From DAOUEG01 sp964595455 (lineage in GTDB: Bacteria; Chloroflexota; Dehalococcoidia; Dehalococcoidales; RBG-16-60-22), in NCBI GenBank assembly GCA_964595455.1, contig CAZQQL010000138.1:1-6321 (forward strand): a DNA stretch of 6,321 nt. Direction: 5' to 3'. The translations under genes and the position numbers were made by a program. Below the pieces are notes generated by a model. The model was given only the letters and a program-made list of their open reading frames with translations. It was not told the DNA's origin and made no database searches. Positions 1 to 5,122 of this stretch are shown here, piece by piece (the first letter of the stretch is position 1; every line of letters begins with the position of its first letter).

Positions 1-51
1 TCAAGTAATGGCGATCGAGCCGCAACTGGTGAAAGACCAGCCGAGACCTGG

Positions 52-480
52 CTACAAACCGATACCGGTCAGTTTGTATTCGAAGTCATACCCGTTTTTC
101 CGGGCGAGCTCTTGGAACTTCGCGCGGATGGACTTGAAATCGAACCGGTACTCGTACTTCTTGCCGAAGAGGGTGGACTGCTCCTCGATGGAGCCTTCCC
201 GCTGTTTGCCTTTCGTGCTGTAGGTCTCAGCTTTAAAGCCAAAACCGGGGGAGGAATCGCCGGAAGACATCCCCGAGCCGGACTCCTTGAGCATTTCGGT
301 GAACCTGACCAGCTTTTTGTCCTCGTCTACCCTGAATCTGGCCTGGTATTCCAGCTTCTGCCGGGAGAGGAAGGCCTTTCTCTCCGCAACGACAAACGAC
401 AGTTCATAGAGACCCTTTTTCTCTTTGAGTTCCGCCGGGATCGTTTGCGCGAACGCTGTGATCGAATCAATAACCGCCAT
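52..480 (-). CDS. Conserved-looking hypothetical protein, 142 aa
   Basis: I do not recognise this family. The 142-residue product is soluble and highly charged, with no cysteine, no signal peptide and no membrane segment. Residues about 1-65 look like mixed helix and strand. Residues about 66-82 are rich in Gly and Ser and probably form a flexible linker. Residues about 106-142 alternate aromatic and charged residues (KKYEYRFDF, then YDFEYKL), which suggests beta strands. The ATG at 478-480 is preceded by AAGGAG at 487-492 with a 6-nt gap, so the start is well supported. It ends in TAG. It lies 81 nt downstream of the ArsC-like selenoprotein gene on the same strand with no clear terminator between them, so the two may be cotranscribed. 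That hints at a redox-related role but does not prove one. Confidence 0.75.
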   Translation of the reverse strand: MAVIDSITAFAQTIPAELKEKKGLYELSFVVAERKAFLSRQKLEYQARFRVDEDKKLVRFTEMLKESGSGMSSGDSSPGFGFKAETYSTKGKQREGSIEEQSTLFGKKYEYRFDFKSIRAKFQELARKNGYDFEYKLTGIGL

Positions 481-561
481 TTGTTACTCCTTGACGCGAA
501 CCAACCTTGTTGTACAGCTTTACAGTAATCCTGGTCTCATGTTTCATTTGCTGAAGAATTT

Positions 562-909
562 TCATCCCAGCAGTTCCCCCAGCTTCCGGGCATCGGCGCT
601 GAAGTGGGCCTTGCCATCTATCTTTACTACGGGGCGGCGGATGAGGCGGGGTTCCGCGGTCATGAGGTCGATGAGTTCATCATCGGAGTACAGCTCCGGT
701 TCACGGTCGAGTTTCTTGACGGCCGGGCTGCGGGGGTTGAACATTTCCATGGCGGGGCGGCCGGCCAGCAGGCGGACGATCTCCTGCCGGCTGAACGGTT
801 TATGGAAGAAGTCACGCTGGTCGAACGGAATTTGATTTTGCAAAAGGAACTCTTTTGCTTTTCGGCAGGTGGTTCACCTGGCCCAGCAATAAAAGTCTAC
901 TTTGGGCAT
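562..909 (-). CDS. ArsC/Spx-family thioredoxin-fold selenoprotein (Sec12, in-frame TGA)
   Basis: Reading through one in-frame TGA (874-876) gives a 115-residue protein, the usual length of the ArsC/Spx/YffB family. The N-terminus is a beta strand, then CWARUTTCRKA (residues 8-18), where U12 is the TGA codon. Relatives have a Cys at this place (CxxC followed by RKA), and it matches the catalytic Cys12 of plasmid ArsC. C15 would be the resolving partner, giving a selenenylsulfide U12-T-T-C15, and C8 is a further thiol. The family's C-terminal LIRRPVV segment (89-95) is present. The ATG at 907-909 has GGAGG at 915-919, 5 nt upstream. Without read-through, translation would stop after 11 residues; an internal TTG at codon 23 would lose the active site. 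The family includes arsenate reductases but also thiol oxidoreductases and Spx-type regulators. No ars genes are adjacent, so arsenate is only one possible substrate. A pseudogene is the main alternative. Confidence 0.85.
840..876 (-). promoter_or_regulatory. Sec UGA codon and bacterial SECIS-like hairpin in the arsC-like gene
   Basis: The UGA (874-876) is followed by a perfect 7-bp stem, GCAAAAG (852-858) pairing with CUUUUGC (840-846), closed by the loop AGUUC (847-851). G is the second loop base and lies 23 nt after the UGA. Bacterial SECIS elements sit in the coding region just after the UGA, with a small apical loop carrying G in its first two positions at roughly this distance. SelB would bind here to deliver Sec-tRNA. 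The fit is by eye, not by a covariance search. Confidence 0.75.
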
Positions 910-937
910 ACACACCTCCAGGTTTGATCTTGTTTCC

Positions 938-943
938 AGTATA
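938..943 (-). promoter_or_regulatory. Possible -10 box for the ArsC-like gene
   Basis: TATACT on the minus strand lies 28 nt upstream of the ATG at 909. It would give a short leader of about 20 nt carrying the GGAGG site. No good -35 hexamer lies 16-18 nt upstream, so this is a weak call. The same hexamer occurs upstream of katG. Confidence 0.35.
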
Positions 944-1020
944 CATGAAAACGGCGAGGCGGATGTGGGCTGTCGTGGTTCGTGAGGCTCGGCATGAGGT
1001 TTTTTATGAGCGATGATTCC

Positions 1021-1054
1021 GGTGGGCAAAAAGGGGGGAAGGGTTTTGCCCACC
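1021..1054. repeat. Inverted repeat, 11-bp arms
   Basis: GGTGGGCAAAA (1021-1031) and TTTTGCCCACC (1044-1054) are perfect reverse complements around a 12-nt purine-rich loop. The GGTGGGCAAA / TTTGCCCACC arm is of a kind I associate with dispersed intergenic repeats. Neither side has a clear terminator tail of T. Confidence 0.8.
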
Positions 1055-1074
1055 CTACAAAATTTCTCTCATCC

Positions 1075-1089
1075 CCGGATCAAGTCCGG
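1075..1089. repeat. Small inverted repeat CCGGA-N5-TCCGG
   Basis: CCGGA (1075-1079) and TCCGG (1085-1089) flank TCAAG. The wider context, ATCCCCGGATCAAGTCCGG, looks like a degenerate copy of a dispersed palindrome rather than a gene-specific site. Confidence 0.6.
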
Positions 1090-1101
1090 AGCAGGCTCTG
1101 A

Positions 1102-1124
1102 CCTTCTTCAATCGAGGGAGAAGG
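1102..1124. repeat. Imperfect inverted repeat of the CCTTCT/AGAAGG type
   Basis: CCTTCT (1102-1107) pairs with AGAAGG (1119-1124), with further wobble pairing inward. The right half, GGGAGAAGGGACGA, matches the right half of the perfect palindrome at 1198-1221 closely, so the two look like copies of one element. A more decayed copy lies near 1296-1320 (CCTTCTATCATTGAGGGAGC). Confidence 0.6.
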
Positions 1125-1197
1125 GACGATGGTGCAATTCAAGGTCATGATTGGTGACCGGTTTAATGAAACACGCAAAGACGTACCCTCATCCTCA

Positions 1198-1221
1198 CCT
1201 TCTCCCATCACAGGGAGAAGG
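1198..1221. repeat. Perfect 9-bp inverted repeat CCTTCTCCC/GGGAGAAGG
   Basis: CCTTCTCCC (1198-1206) and GGGAGAAGG (1213-1221) flank the 6-nt loop ATCACA. This is the best preserved member of the related elements in this intergenic stretch. Confidence 0.75.
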
Positions 1222-1360
1222 GATGAACATAGCAAGGCCGGGTCAGTATTGATGAACAGCATATTGAAAAGGGCAATGATGTCTCCTCTTTTTCGCCTTC
1301 TATCATTGAGGGAGCAGGGGACGACGGTGCGGACCGGTGTTGTGAAGACCTCACCCCTCG

Positions 1361-1390
1361 GTCCCCCTCTCCGCATGCAGAGAGGGGGAC
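1361..1390. repeat. Perfect 11-bp inverted repeat, loop CGCATGCA
   Basis: GTCCCCCTCTC (1361-1371) and GAGAGGGGGAC (1380-1390) are perfect complements around an 8-nt loop. It lies 57 nt past the peroxiredoxin stop codon. No U tract follows on the minus-strand transcript, so it is a repeat first and a 3'-end stabiliser or terminator only possibly. Confidence 0.75.
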
Positions 1391-1407
1391 GATTGACCTT
1401 CTAATCC

Positions 1408-1430
1408 CATCCTTCGAGAGGCTCAGGATG
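1408..1430. repeat. Inverted repeat CATCCT/AGGATG just after the peroxiredoxin stop
   Basis: CATCCT (1408-1413) and AGGATG (1425-1430) enclose a smaller GAG-AGG-CTC pairing. The segment CCTTCGAGAGGCTCAGGATG is of a type I know as a dispersed intergenic repeat. It begins 16 nt beyond the peroxiredoxin stop codon on the minus strand and could end or protect that transcript. Confidence 0.6.
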
Positions 1431-1446
1431 AGAGGGTGGCTATTGA

Positions 1447-2160
1447 TCAGTCGAAGGCCTGGTTGACCTTCCAGACCTTCCACACGTTGCCGACGAGATC
1501 GGGGTTGGGTTTGAGCGTGTCTTTGCCGGGCTGCCAGCCGGAGGGAGTGGCTTCTGTCCCGCCGGACGCGCGGACAAGCTGGAACGCCTTGACCTGGCGA
1601 AGGGATTCGGCGACGTTGCGGCCGACGGAAGGGGTCAGGACCTCGAAGCCCTGGATATTGCCGTCGGGGTCGATGATGAACCTGCCCCGGGTCTCTACGC
1701 CCGAGTTTTCATCGTAGATGCCGTAGAGTTTGCCGATGCTGCCGTCCTGATCGGAGAGCATGGCAAAGGGCATGTTCTTATTGATCATTTTGGAGAGTTC
1801 ATGGTCGTTCCACATCTTGTGGACGTAGATGCTGTCAACGCTGACAGAGAAGACCTCGACGCCGAGGGACTGGAATTCGGGGTATTTCTCAGCAACTGCT
1901 GAGATTTCCGTGGCTCAAACGAAGGTGAAATCACCGGGGTAGAAGCAGAGAAGCACCCATTTCCCTTTGTACTCGGACAGGTTGAAGTTCATGAATTTCC
2001 CATTCAGATACCCGGCGGCGGTAAAATCCGGAGCGGGTTTCCCTACCTTGACCATAGCTGGCTTTCCCTCCTTTACGATTGTTTCGGCGGCGGCAGCGGG
2101 CTCGCCGTCCGGCTTCTTGATCGCCGGTCTCTGACACCCAGGCTTGAATTCTTCCGGCAT
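1447..2160 (-). CDS. Selenocysteine-containing peroxiredoxin, AhpC/Prx type (Sec82, in-frame TGA)
   Basis: Read through one in-frame TGA (1915-1917), the gene gives a 237-residue peroxiredoxin that would reduce H2O2 or organic peroxides in the cytoplasm. VGKPAPDFTA (39-48) is the usual start of the family's fold. The active site PGDFTFVU (75-82) has U82 exactly where the peroxidatic Cys of PxxxTxxC belongs. After the TGA the family sequence continues without a break: ATEI, FSVSVDS (104-110), TRGRFIIDPDG (157-167, with the probable active-site Arg158), then GWQPGKDT. The usual resolving Cys of the VCPAGW motif is replaced (EATPSGW, Thr205), and no Cys occurs after U82. Only C9 and C72 remain. 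The ATG at 2158-2160 has AAGGAGG (2169-2175) 8 nt upstream. A second possible start, Met36, has its own AGGAGG 11 nt upstream and would give a normal-length enzyme without C9. The alternative is a pseudogene with a nonsense mutation, but such a mutation hitting exactly the catalytic codon is unlikely. Confidence 0.9.
1887..1917 (-). promoter_or_regulatory. Sec UGA codon and bacterial SECIS-like hairpin in the peroxiredoxin gene
   Basis: Downstream of the UGA (1915-1917), UCUCAGC (1898-1904) pairs perfectly with GCUGAGA (1887-1893) around the tetraloop AGUU (1894-1897). G is the second loop base, with 18 nt between the UGA and it. Stem length, loop size, G position and distance all fit the bacterial SECIS pattern. 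The loop is nearly the same as in the hairpin of the ArsC-like gene, though the stems are unrelated, which suggests recognition by one SelB. Confidence 0.8.
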
Positions 2161-2192
2161 AACGGTTCCCTCCTTTTCACTGGATCAGTATT

Positions 2193-2218
2193 CACCCGGC
2201 GGGTTTCCCCGCCGGGTG
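2193..2218 (-). terminator. GC-rich 11-bp hairpin between katG and the peroxiredoxin gene
   Basis: CACCCGGCGGG (2193-2203) and CCCGCCGGGTG (2208-2218) pair perfectly around a 4-nt loop. It begins about 15 nt past the katG stop codon, the normal place for a terminator. The minus-strand RNA after the stem reads GAAUACUGAUCC, without a U run, so termination may be partial or factor-dependent. It could also be a processing or stability hairpin in a katG-peroxiredoxin transcript. Confidence 0.6.
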
Positions 2219-2222
2219 GCGG

Positions 2223-2250
2223 TCTATAGTATATTATGCAGCAAGGTCAA
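2223..2250 (-). promoter_or_regulatory. Weak promoter candidate for the peroxiredoxin gene
   Basis: On the minus strand TTGACC (2245-2250) and TATAGA (2223-2228) are 16 nt apart, overlapping the last codons of katG. The -35 is good and the -10 poor. It would place the GC hairpin at 2193-2218 in the leader. Low confidence: read-through from katG is an equal alternative. Confidence 0.25.
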
Positions 2251-4417
2251 AACGATCGAGGTCCATGACCTTGTTCCAGGCCTTGATGAAGTCGTTGACG
2301 AACTTATCCTTCGAGTCTGCGCAGGCGTAGACTTCCGCGAGGGCGCGAAGCTGGGCATGCGAGCCGAAGATGAGGTCGACGCGGGTGCCGGTCCACCTGA
2401 GTTCATCCGTGTGGCGGTCGCGGCCTTCGAAAAGGTTATTGTCTTCGGATACCGGCTTCCAGATCGTGCCCATATCAAGCAGGTTCACAAAGAAATCATT
2501 CGTCAGCGTTCCGGGACGTTTCGTGAAGACGCCGTTCTGCGATTGTCCGAAGTTGGCGCCCAGGACGCGCAGGCCGCCGATGAGGACGGTCATTTCCGGT
2601 GCAGTCAGCGTCAGGAGCTGGGCTTTATCGATCAGCATTTCTTCCGGCGAAGCGGCGTACTTCTTCTTCTGGTAGTTGCGGAAGCCATCCGCTGCGGGTT
2701 CGAGCACGGCGAAGGATGCCGCGTCGGTCTGTTCCTGTGAGGCGTCCGTGCGGCCCGCTGTGAAGGGCACGGTCACATTATGGCCTGCGTTCCTGGCGGC
2801 CTGCTCTACGCCGGCGCACCCGGCGAGGACGATCAGGTCCGCGAGGGAGACCTTCTTACCGCCGGACTGAGCGGCGTTAAACTCTTTCTGAATTCCCTCC
2901 AGAGTCCGGAGCACTTTGGCCAGGCGTTCCGGCTGGTTGACTTCCCAGTCTTTCTGCGGGGCCAGGCGGATGCGGGCGCCGTTGGCGCCGCCGCGCTTGT
3001 CAGAGCCGCGGAAGGTGGAAGCCGAAGCCCAGGCGGTGGTAACCAGGTCCGAGACGGAGAGACCGGAGGCGAGGACCTTGTTCTTGAGCTCGGCGATGTC
3101 TTTATCATCGATCAGTTTGTGGTCGACGGCGGGGACGGGGTCCTGCCAGATGAGTTCTTCGGCGGGGACTTCCGGACCGAGGTACCGGGAGCGGGGGCCC
3201 ATATCGCGGTGGGTCAGCTTGAACCAGGCGCGGGCAAAGGCGTCGGAGAAAGCCGCCGGGTCTTTCTGAAAGCGCCGGGCGATGGGCTCATAGATGGGGT
3301 CGAACCTCAGGGAAAGGTCCGCCGTGGTCATCATTGGGGCATGGCGTTTGTTGGGGTCATGGGCGTCCGGCACGGTATCCGCCCCAGCGCCTCCCTTAGG
3401 CCGCCACTGTTTGGCGCCGGCGGGGCTGGTGGTCAGTTCCCAATCATAGCCGAACAGGACGTCAAAATAGCTGTTGTCCCAGACGATGGGGGTCGGGGTC
3501 CAGGCGCCTTCGATACCGTTGCTGATGGTATGGACGCCTTTACCGGATCCGAAGCTGCTCTTCCAGCCGAGGCCCTGCTCTTCAATGGGGGCGGCTTCGG
3601 GTTCCGGGCCGACGTGGGAAGGGTGTCCGGCGCCGTGGCTCTTGCCGAAGGTATGGCCGCCGGCCACGAGGGCGACGGTCTCTTCGTCGTTCATGGCCAT
3701 GCGGGCGAAAGTCTCGCGTACGTCCCGGCCGGATGCGACGGGGTCCGGATTGCCGCCCGGACCTTCCGGGTTAACGTAGATGAGGCCCATCTGGACCGCG
3801 GCGAGGGGATTTTCCAGGTCGCGTTCGCCGGAGTAGCGCTGCTTGTCGCCGAGCCATTCATCCTCGGTGCCCCAGTAGATGTCCTCCGGGGGTTCCCAGA
3901 CATCGACGCGGCCGCCGCCGAAGCCGAAGGTCTTGAGTCCCATCGATTCCAGCGCGCAGTTCCCGGCGAGGACCATGAGGTCAGCCCAGGAGATACTACG
4001 GCCGTATTTCTGCTTGATGGGCCAGAGCAGGCGGCGTGCCTTATCCAGGTTGATATTGTCCGGCCAGCTGCTGAGGGGCGGAAAGCGCTGGGTACCGGAA
4101 CCGGCGCCGCCGCGGCCGTCGCCCATGCGGTAGGTACCGGCGCTGTGCCAGGCCATGCGGATAAAGAGCGGGCCGTAGTGGCCGTAATCAGCCGGCCACC
4201 AGTCTTTCGAGTCAGTCATCGCGTCGCAGATGTCTTTCTTCAGGGCGGTAAGGTCGAGTTTTTTGAATTCCTCGGCGTAGTTGAAGTCCTCCCCCATGGG
4301 ATCACCCAGCGGGGAGTGCTGATGAAGGACCTTGAGGTCAAGCTGGTTCGGCCACCAGTCCTTGTTGGACGTGCCGCGGCCCATAACCGGTTTCTTCGTT
4401 GTGGTATCTTCCTGCAT
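2234..4417 (-). CDS. katG: Catalase-peroxidase KatG, 727 aa
   Basis: This bifunctional haem enzyme dismutates H2O2 and also acts as a peroxidase. The length is normal for a two-domain KatG. The active N-terminal domain carries RMAWHSAG with Arg87, Trp90 and distal His91. Tyr214 (LIYVNPEGP) and Met240 (ARMAMND) complete the Met-Tyr-Trp adduct needed for catalase activity. The proximal haem ligand is His255 in AGGHTFGKSHG. The spacing from Tyr to Met (26) and Met to His (15) equals that of the M. tuberculosis enzyme. The C-terminal domain, from about residue 400, has the usual degenerate repeat (e.g. ADLIVLAGCAGVE). There is no signal peptide. The ATG at 4415-4417 is chosen over an upstream in-frame ATG (4471) because AAGGAGG (4424-4430) lies 6 nt before it and the extra 18 residues would cover the promoter region. 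It ends in TAA. Neighbours are rubrerythrin and PerR upstream and the seleno-peroxiredoxin downstream, so control by peroxide is likely. Confidence 0.98.
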   Translation of the reverse strand: MQEDTTTKKPVMGRGTSNKDWWPNQLDLKVLHQHSPLGDPMGEDFNYAEEFKKLDLTALKKDICDAMTDSKDWWPADYGHYGPLFIRMAWHSAGTYRMGDGRGGAGSGTQRFPPLSSWPDNINLDKARRLLWPIKQKYGRSISWADLMVLAGNCALESMGLKTFGFGGGRVDVWEPPEDIYWGTEDEWLGDKQRYSGERDLENPLAAVQMGLIYVNPEGPGGNPDPVASGRDVRETFARMAMNDEETVALVAGGHTFGKSHGAGHPSHVGPEPEAAPIEEQGLGWKSSFGSGKGVHTISNGIEGAWTPTPIVWDNSYFDVLFGYDWELTTSPAGAKQWRPKGGAGADTVPDAHDPNKRHAPMMTTADLSLRFDPIYEPIARRFQKDPAAFSDAFARAWFKLTHRDMGPRSRYLGPEVPAEELIWQDPVPAVDHKLIDDKDIAELKNKVLASGLSVSDLVTTAWASASTFRGSDKRGGANGARIRLAPQKDWEVNQPERLAKVLRTLEGIQKEFNAAQSGGKKVSLADLIVLAGCAGVEQAARNAGHNVTVPFTAGRTDASQEQTDAASFAVLEPAADGFRNYQKKKYAASPEEMLIDKAQLLTLTAPEMTVLIGGLRVLGANFGQSQNGVFTKRPGTLTNDFFVNLLDMGTIWKPVSEDNNLFEGRDRHTDELRWTGTRVDLIFGSHAQLRALAEVYACADSKDKFVNDFIKAWNKVMDLDRFDLAA

Positions 4418-4433
4418 AGTAACCCTCCTTAAG

Positions 4434-4461
4434 GGGTATCTGTAGTACTTACAGTATACCC
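4434..4461. promoter_or_regulatory. Inverted-repeat operator candidate upstream of katG
   Basis: CTGTA (4440-4444) and TACAG (4450-4454) flank GTACT. The symmetry extends outward as GGGTAT (4434-4439) and ATACCC (4456-4461), with a single unpaired T at 4455. It covers the likely -10 and transcription start of katG, where a repressor would act. The half-site CTGTA does not match the AT-rich PerR/Fur consensus or the operator in front of perR here, so a different regulator, or an RNA hairpin in the leader, is possible. Confidence 0.5.
4453..4458 (-). promoter_or_regulatory. Possible -10 box of katG
   Basis: TATACT on the minus strand lies 35 nt before the katG ATG. The position 17 nt further upstream (CTTCCT) is a poor -35, so this promoter may need an activator. 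It lies within the inverted repeat at 4434-4461. Confidence 0.4.
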
Positions 4462-4481
4462 ACGGTATCAAAAGAAGGAAG

Positions 4482-4507
4482 CGGCCGCTCCCATGCGGGG
4501 GCGGCCG
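4482..4507 (-). terminator. Probable intrinsic terminator after rubrerythrin
   Basis: CGGCCGC (4482-4488) pairs with GCGGCCG (4501-4507). Inside, after one mismatch, CCC (4490-4492) pairs with GGG (4497-4499) around a 4-nt loop. The minus-strand RNA continues CUUCCUUCUUUUGA, a pyrimidine-rich tail. It starts 16 nt beyond the rubrerythrin stop and would separate perR-rbr from katG transcription, at least in part. Confidence 0.65.
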
Positions 4508-4523
4508 TTAAAAGTAGCAAGTT

Positions 4524-5102
4524 CTAGTAATTTTCCGCGAGCAGTTCGTAGTAGGATTGCGCGTGTTTGCAGGCCGGACAGATATCGGGCGCCTCCGGTC
4601 CTTCGTGGATGTAGCCGCAGTTGGTGCAATGCCATTTGACGGTGGTCTTCTTCTTGAACACCGTACCGTCCTTTACGTTAGCGGCCAGCTTGCGGTAGCG
4701 CTTCTCGTGAAATTCCTCTACCTCGGAGATCTCCTTGAAGGAGACGGCTATTTCTTCAAAGCCTTCTTCGCGGGCGGTCTTTTCCATGCCCATGTAGATC
4801 TCGCTCCACTCCAGCTTCTCACCGTCCGCCGCGGCATTCAGATTTTCCAGCGTGGCGCCGATCTTCCCGGCGGGGTACTCCGCGGTAATGGTCACGTCGC
4901 CGCCTTCCAGGTACTTGAAGAAGATCTCGGCGTGTTCCTTTTCATTGCCGGCGGTTTCCGTAAATATGTTGGCGATCTGTTCGTAGCCTTCTTTCTTCGC
5001 GACGCTGGCGAAGAACGTATAGCGGTTGCGCGCCTGGGATTCTCCGGCGAACGCGGTCAGCAGATTGATTTCCGTCTGGGTGCCCTTGATCGATTTAGCC
5101 AA
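4524..5102 (-). CDS. rbr: Rubrerythrin, 192 aa (TTG start)
   Basis: This non-haem di-iron peroxidase reduces H2O2 to water with electrons from rubredoxin or a similar carrier, in the cytoplasm of anaerobes. Residues 1-140 are the ferritin-like four-helix domain with iron-ligand motifs: Glu21 (AFAGESQAR), Glu54-x-x-His57 (NEKEH), Glu95/Glu98 (GEKLEW) and Glu129-x-x-His132 (VEEFHEKRY). Residues 157-192 are a C-terminal rubredoxin-like domain with CxxC pairs 159/162 and 175/178 for one Fe(SCys)4. The length is normal. I place the start at the TTG (5100-5102) because AGGAGG (5109-5114) is exactly 6 nt upstream and the protein then begins AKSIKGTQTE like the family. An ATG at 5138 would lie inside perR and lacks such a site. 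It follows perR by 20 nt, so the two form an operon, and PerR probably controls it. Confidence 0.97.
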   Translation of the reverse strand: MAKSIKGTQTEINLLTAFAGESQARNRYTFFASVAKKEGYEQIANIFTETAGNEKEHAEIFFKYLEGGDVTITAEYPAGKIGATLENLNAAADGEKLEWSEIYMGMEKTAREEGFEEIAVSFKEISEVEEFHEKRYRKLAANVKDGTVFKKKTTVKWHCTNCGYIHEGPEAPDICPACKHAQSYYELLAENY

Positions 5103-5122
5103 CTGTATCCTCCTTATTGTTA

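Larger units (their letters stand above)
910..1446. other. Gene-free region filled with different palindromes
   Basis: I find no convincing gene here. The open frames on both strands have low-complexity, proline, serine and arginine-rich translations without family features, and no credible ribosome binding site. Instead the stretch holds at least six inverted repeats (listed separately) and four similar half-elements of the form GGGAGAAGGGACGA, beginning near 1116, 1213, 1309 and 1382. It resembles the mosaic intergenic repeats of many environmental bacteria. Minus-strand transcripts from the peroxiredoxin gene would enter it from the right, so parts of it may also act as transcript ends. 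Confidence 0.7.

Noticed and set aside
26..40. Hairpin CTGGT-GAAAG-ACCAG downstream of the hypothetical gene as a terminator
   Set aside because: The stem is only 5 bp with no U tract, which is within chance expectation.
562..909. UGA reassigned to another amino acid throughout the genome
   Set aside because: The ArsC-like and peroxiredoxin genes both also end in TGA, where family length predicts the end, and tryptophan is encoded by TGG. Only the two internal TGAs at redox positions are sense.
1021..1430. CRISPR array
   Set aside because: The repeats differ in sequence and spacing and are each palindromic. There are no identical direct repeats with regular spacers.
1080..1483. Short open frames of about 90 codons on both strands in the gene-free gap
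   Set aside because: They run through palindromic repeats, overlap each other, have no ribosome site and no recognisable protein features.
1447..2160. Peroxiredoxin as a pseudogene or as two separate genes split by a stop
   Set aside because: The frame is unbroken on both sides, the TGA is exactly at the catalytic codon, and a SECIS-like hairpin follows. The downstream piece alone has no ribosome site and no active site.
2780..4432. A 550-codon open frame on the plus strand opposite katG
   Set aside because: It lies antisense to an unmistakable KatG. Its translation is rich in Gly, Ala and Val with no family motif, and it arises from GC-rich codon structure on the other strand.
4434..4461. 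LexA box upstream of katG (CTGT...ACAG)
   Set aside because: The gap between CTGT and ACAG is 7 nt, not the 8 nt of the E. coli type box, and a damage-response role for this gene has no support here.
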